A DNA stretch of 9,587 bases from Prevotella sp. CAG:485 (lineage in GTDB: Bacteria > Bacteroidota > Bacteroidia > Bacteroidales > Muribaculaceae). Location: the NCBI GenBank assembly GCA_000437495.1, contig FR897870.1:1-9587 (forward strand), read 5' to 3'. Of the stretch, positions 7,392-9,587 are shown one piece after another (positions within the stretch are counted from its first letter, which is position 1; each line of letters begins with the position of its first letter). The position numbers were made by a program, and so were the translations under genes. Below the pieces are notes generated by a model. The model worked only from the letters and a program-made list of their open reading frames with translations, searched no databases and was not told the origin of the DNA.

Positions 7392-7435
7392 CTGCAAAAT
7401 TAGCTCCATTTATCCATACTGCAAAAATTAGCTCC
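7392..7435. repeat. Tandem copy of a promoter-like element upstream of rbfA
   Basis: CTGCAAAATTAGCTCC (7392-7407) recurs as CTGCAAAAATTAGCTCC (7419-7435), differing by a single inserted A, with 11 nt between the copies. The downstream copy (in minus-strand transcription order) carries the -7 box; the upstream copy supplies the -33 TTTG. Confidence 0.8.
7395..7425 (-). promoter_or_regulatory. Bacteroidetes-type promoter of the rbfA-permease operon
   Basis: On the minus strand TTTG (7425-7422), a 19-nt spacer and TAATTTTG (7402-7395) match the -33/-7 consensus fully. Transcription should start near 7388-7390, giving about 77 nt of leader before the chosen rbfA ATG at 7312. Confidence 0.82.
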
Positions 7436-7440
7436 GGCCA

Positions 7441-7492
7441 AAAACTGAAAAATTGAGGATAAGACCCCGCAATGGCGACTTATCCTCAATTT
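7441..7492 (-). terminator. Rho-independent terminator after the coiled-coil lipoprotein gene
   Basis: AAATTGAGGATAAG and CTTATCCTCAATTT (7479-7492 and 7450-7463) form a perfect 14-bp stem with a 15-nt loop. On the minus strand it is followed by a T run (TTTTT, then CAGTTTT) down to 7441. It starts about 18 nt after the lipoprotein stop codon and separates that unit from the rbfA promoter. Confidence 0.9.
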
Positions 7493-7509
7493 AACCGGTT
7501 ATCAGAGTC

Positions 7510-8385
7510 TTATTTGTTAATCTGGATAATCAGATAGGGCGAGATGCTCCAGAACTTGGCAGGGTCGGTAATCTGCAGAGTCTCGGTGCCGTCGGCATTC
7601 TTGACGATGGTGTAAGAGCCGGCCGGGTTCTTGCTCCACAGCTTGATTTTCTTACCCGTGGTGGGGATGGAGGTCAGAGTGCGCTTGTCGCCTTTGGTGA
7701 AGTACTGCTGATTGAAAGAGCCTTCCATAACCTTGGTGGCTCCGAGGAACTTCTTGGAGATGATGTCGTTTTTCTTCAGCTCTTTGTTGGTGCCAATTGC
7801 ATAATAAACGGTGTTGAGAGCGTCGTTGGCCTGGGTGGCTTCAGACTGAGCCTGTTCCTTGGCGGCGGTCTCGGTCTTTATCTGCTCCTCTTTTGCGGCT
7901 ACCGTCTGATTCAGTTCGCCGATTTTGGAGTTGGCGTCGGCAAGCTGTGCCTCAAGTTCTTTCACGCGCTGATCCTGAGCGTCGAGGCGGTTCTTCAGCT
8001 GATTGATGGTACGGGCAAGCACCTCATTCTTGTTGTTCGATGTTTTGAGGTTCTGCTCCAGCTTGTTGAGGATTTCGCGGTTCACAGCCAGACGCGATTT
8101 GATGGCCGAGAGGTTATGCTGAATCTCCTGACGGCGGTTGGCGTTGTCGGCGTTGCCAGGTGCATAGAGCAGCTGCTCCTGAGTATTGATTGAGTCAAGA
8201 CCCGTATAGATGTCGCCCATCAGCAGCATCAGCGAATCGTTGAAGTTGGTGGCTTCCTTGTAGTTGGCCTCAAGCTCCTGAATGGTGTTCTGGTCGGCCC
8301 GGATTTCTTCCTTCTCCTTGTTGCCGCAGGCGGTGATGCCCGAAAGCATCAGCAGTGTGCCGAGTGCAAAAATCAATTTCTTCAT
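7510..8385 (-). CDS. Coiled-coil lipoprotein, possibly a Cbp1-like adhesin
   Basis: The 291-residue product has a lipoprotein signal (basic start, hydrophobic core, ITAC with Cys20 as the lipidated residue), so it should be anchored in the outer or inner membrane. Residues about 83-190 are charged, glutamine- and alanine-rich heptads predicting a long coiled coil. The C-terminal domain (about 192-291) begins VYYAIGTNKELKKNDII and ends in a short beta-rich segment. Two Asp-Ser-hydrophobic triplets (50-52 and 64-66) match the general O-glycosylation motif of Bacteroidetes, suggesting a glycoprotein. The overall plan, and the C-terminal domain as I remember it, resemble Bacteroides proteins annotated as Cbp1-type collagen-binding adhesins; this is recollection, not a search result, and a purely structural envelope role is equally possible. 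The gene sits 31 nt after rsmI with no visible promoter, so it is probably co-transcribed, and a strong terminator follows. Confidence 0.85.
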   Translation of the reverse strand: MKKLIFALGTLLMLSGITACGNKEKEEIRADQNTIQELEANYKEATNFNDSLMLLMGDIYTGLDSINTQEQLLYAPGNADNANRRQEIQHNLSAIKSRLAVNREILNKLEQNLKTSNNKNEVLARTINQLKNRLDAQDQRVKELEAQLADANSKIGELNQTVAAKEEQIKTETAAKEQAQSEATQANDALNTVYYAIGTNKELKKNDIISKKFLGATKVMEGSFNQQYFTKGDKRTLTSIPTTGKKIKLWSKNPAGSYTIVKNADGTETLQITDPAKFWSISPYLIIQINK

Positions 8386-8416
8386 AAGAGGATATTTTTA
8401 GTTGTGTATTTTACGT

Positions 8417-9130
8417 TCAAAGCGGGGCGACAGTTTTATCGGCCGCGGCGTCCGTTCGCGCCTTGGCCTTCCTGCCTTCAATTACAATAACGATTTCCCC
8501 TTTCGGTTGGTTCATTGCGAAATACTCGGCCAGTTCGCCCAACGTGCCGCTATGCACCGTTTCGTGAATCTTGCTTATCTCGCGGCAGACGGCGGCGTTG
8601 CGGTCGGCACCGAAGGCCTCGCTCAGCTTCTGCAGCGTGCGCGGAAGGCGGTGCGGACTCTCATACACAGCTACGGTTCGCGTTTCCTGCGCCAGCTCGG
8701 CAAGGCGCGTGGCAAGGCCCTTTTTCAGAGGCAGAAAGCCCTCGAAAACGAACCTGTCGGTGGGCAGCCCGGAGCTTACTAAAGCCGGTATCACGGCGGT
8801 GGCTCCCGGCAGGCAGGTTACGGCTATGCCGCGGCGCCTGCATTCGCGCGCAAGCATGAAACCGGGGTCGGAGATGCCCGGCGTGCCTGCGTCGGAGATA
8901 AGGGCTATTTCGGCTCCGGCCTCCAGGCGCTCCATGATGCCATCGAGCACCTTATGCTCGTTGAACTTATGAAAGCTGCGCGTGGGCGTGTCTATGCCAT
9001 AATGCTTCAGCAAGACGCCCGAAGTGCGCGTATCTTCGGCAAGTATCAGCTCGGCGTTTCGCAGCGTCTCTACGCCGCGATACGTCATGTCGGCCAGATT
9101 CCCAACCGGGGTAGGAACAATGTAGAGCAT
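8417..9130 (-). CDS. rsmI: 16S rRNA (cytidine(1402)-2'-O)-methyltransferase
   Basis: SAM-dependent tetrapyrrole-methylase-fold enzyme that 2'-O-methylates C1402 in the ribosomal decoding centre. All family blocks are visible in the 237 residues: PTPVGNLAD (6-14), AEDTR (31-35), SDAGTPGISDPG (79-90), PGA (108-110), YESPHR (156-161), REISKIHE (183-190) and GEIVIVIEG (211-219). The protein is shorter than the E. coli enzyme because it lacks the C-terminal extra domain, as I expect for Bacteroidetes members. The ATG is 3 nt after the stop of the upstream acidic-protein gene, implying translational coupling, and the lipoprotein gene follows 31 nt downstream. The last ~18 residues (Lys/Arg/Ala-rich) are unlike the core and probably a disordered tail. 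Confidence 0.96.
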   Translation of the reverse strand: MLYIVPTPVGNLADMTYRGVETLRNAELILAEDTRTSGVLLKHYGIDTPTRSFHKFNEHKVLDGIMERLEAGAEIALISDAGTPGISDPGFMLARECRRRGIAVTCLPGATAVIPALVSSGLPTDRFVFEGFLPLKKGLATRLAELAQETRTVAVYESPHRLPRTLQKLSEAFGADRNAAVCREISKIHETVHSGTLGELAEYFAMNQPKGEIVIVIEGRKAKARTDAAADKTVAPL

Positions 9131-9133
9131 GGC

Positions 9134-9587
9134 TCAGCGGGCTTGTTGGAAACAGAGATAGAGCTTGTCGAGGAACTCGGCCTGAATCTCATTCTCGGCG
9201 GGATTCCACTCCAGGTCGTCGATGAGGTAGCGGCGAGCCTCCTCAAAGCCGGTAAGCGACTGCAGAAGCTCCATGGCCTCGTCAAACTGCTGTTTGTTGC
9301 CGTTGAAGAGATTGTTGCGGAAACGGGCGCGCTCGTTTATGGTGATGAAGCTGAGGTCAGGGTGCTTGCCCTCCACACTCCGGTCATTCTCGCCCTCCTC
9401 GTCCTCTTCGTCGAAGACGTCAAGGCTCATGTCGGGGTGTTCCTCTTCGCTCTCTTCCTCCTCTTCGGTGTAATAAGCATCGGCCGAAGTATTCTCGGGC
9501 ATAGCGGGCGGGGTGAGGCGTACGGGGTTCAGGGGCTCATTCTGCGCCACTTCCTCATTCATCTCTTCGTCATTAATCTGTGGCGGC
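9134..9587 (-). CDS. Acidic conserved hypothetical protein, 5' end outside the window
   Basis: The frame stays open to the right edge of the window: upstream of the ATG at 9562 it still reads PPQINDEE without a stop, so the true start may lie beyond 9587 (product at least 142 residues from that ATG). Counting from the 9562 ATG, residues 31-60 are extremely acidic (a Glu run, then Asp/Glu-rich). A short His-Pro-Asp-Met/Leu-Ser unit occurs twice (42-46 and 67-71). Residues 72-140 are a compact helical domain (NERARFRNNLF, then FDEAMELLQSL, then a WNP turn and a final helix). I recall similar C-terminal domains in uncharacterised Bacteroidales proteins, but know no function. There is no signal peptide in the visible part, so it is probably cytoplasmic. 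It overlaps functionally with rsmI only by position: the stop is 3 nt before the rsmI ATG. Confidence 0.72.
   Translation of the reverse strand, partial: PPQINDEEMNEEVAQNEPLNPVRLTPPAMPENTSADAYYTEEEEESEEEHPDMSLDVFDEEDEEGENDRSVEGKHPDLSFITINERARFRNNLFNGNKQQFDEAMELLQSLTGFEEARRYLIDDLEWNPAENEIQAEFLDKLYLCFQQAR

Noticed and set aside
7493..7500. AACCGGTT palindrome next to the lipoprotein terminator
   Set aside because: A single 8-bp palindrome with no second copy nearby; expected by chance at this scale.

Overview
The window reads as a chromosomal segment from a gut- or oral-type Bacteroidales bacterium, with Muribaculaceae/Prevotella-like as the best guess. The evidence is Bacteroidetes-type promoters (TTTG about 19-20 nt before TAnnTTTG), A-rich start regions without strong Shine-Dalgarno sites, a type IX secretion (T9SS) C-terminal sorting domain, Asp-Ser/Thr-hydrophobic O-glycosylation motifs in a lipoprotein, and the characteristic Bacteroidales versions of TopA, RbfA and RsmI. 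There is no IS element, CRISPR array, tRNA, rRNA or phage signature.

Layout. On the + strand, 65-2632 encodes a large secreted multi-module beta-sandwich protein with a T9SS tail. A strong terminator (2674-2708) follows it. A canonical promoter (2754-2783) then drives topA (2852-5182), which ends at its own terminator (5201-5233). From 5234 to 5523 there is no protein gene between the convergent topA and permease genes. This gap holds a minus-strand promoter and a set of strong, partly mutually exclusive stems whose wobble pairs only work on the minus strand, so I propose an undescribed or unannotated small structured RNA at about 5234-5386.

All protein genes from 5524 to the right end are on the minus strand, in two units. 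Unit 1 (transcribed right to left) is an acidic conserved hypothetical protein that runs off the window edge, then rsmI (16S rRNA 2'-O-methyltransferase), then a coiled-coil lipoprotein, closed by a 14-bp-stem terminator at 7441-7492. Unit 2 starts from a canonical promoter at 7395-7425 and carries rbfA and, 4 nt later, a LolC/LolE-type lipoprotein-releasing permease.

Functionally the window mixes housekeeping (DNA topology, 30S maturation and 16S modification) with envelope functions (lipoprotein export, a surface or periplasmic lipoprotein, and a T9SS-exported surface protein). The genes are ordinary for this lineage. The least explained items are the intergenic RNA candidate, the modular secreted protein, and the duplicated promoter element in front of rbfA.
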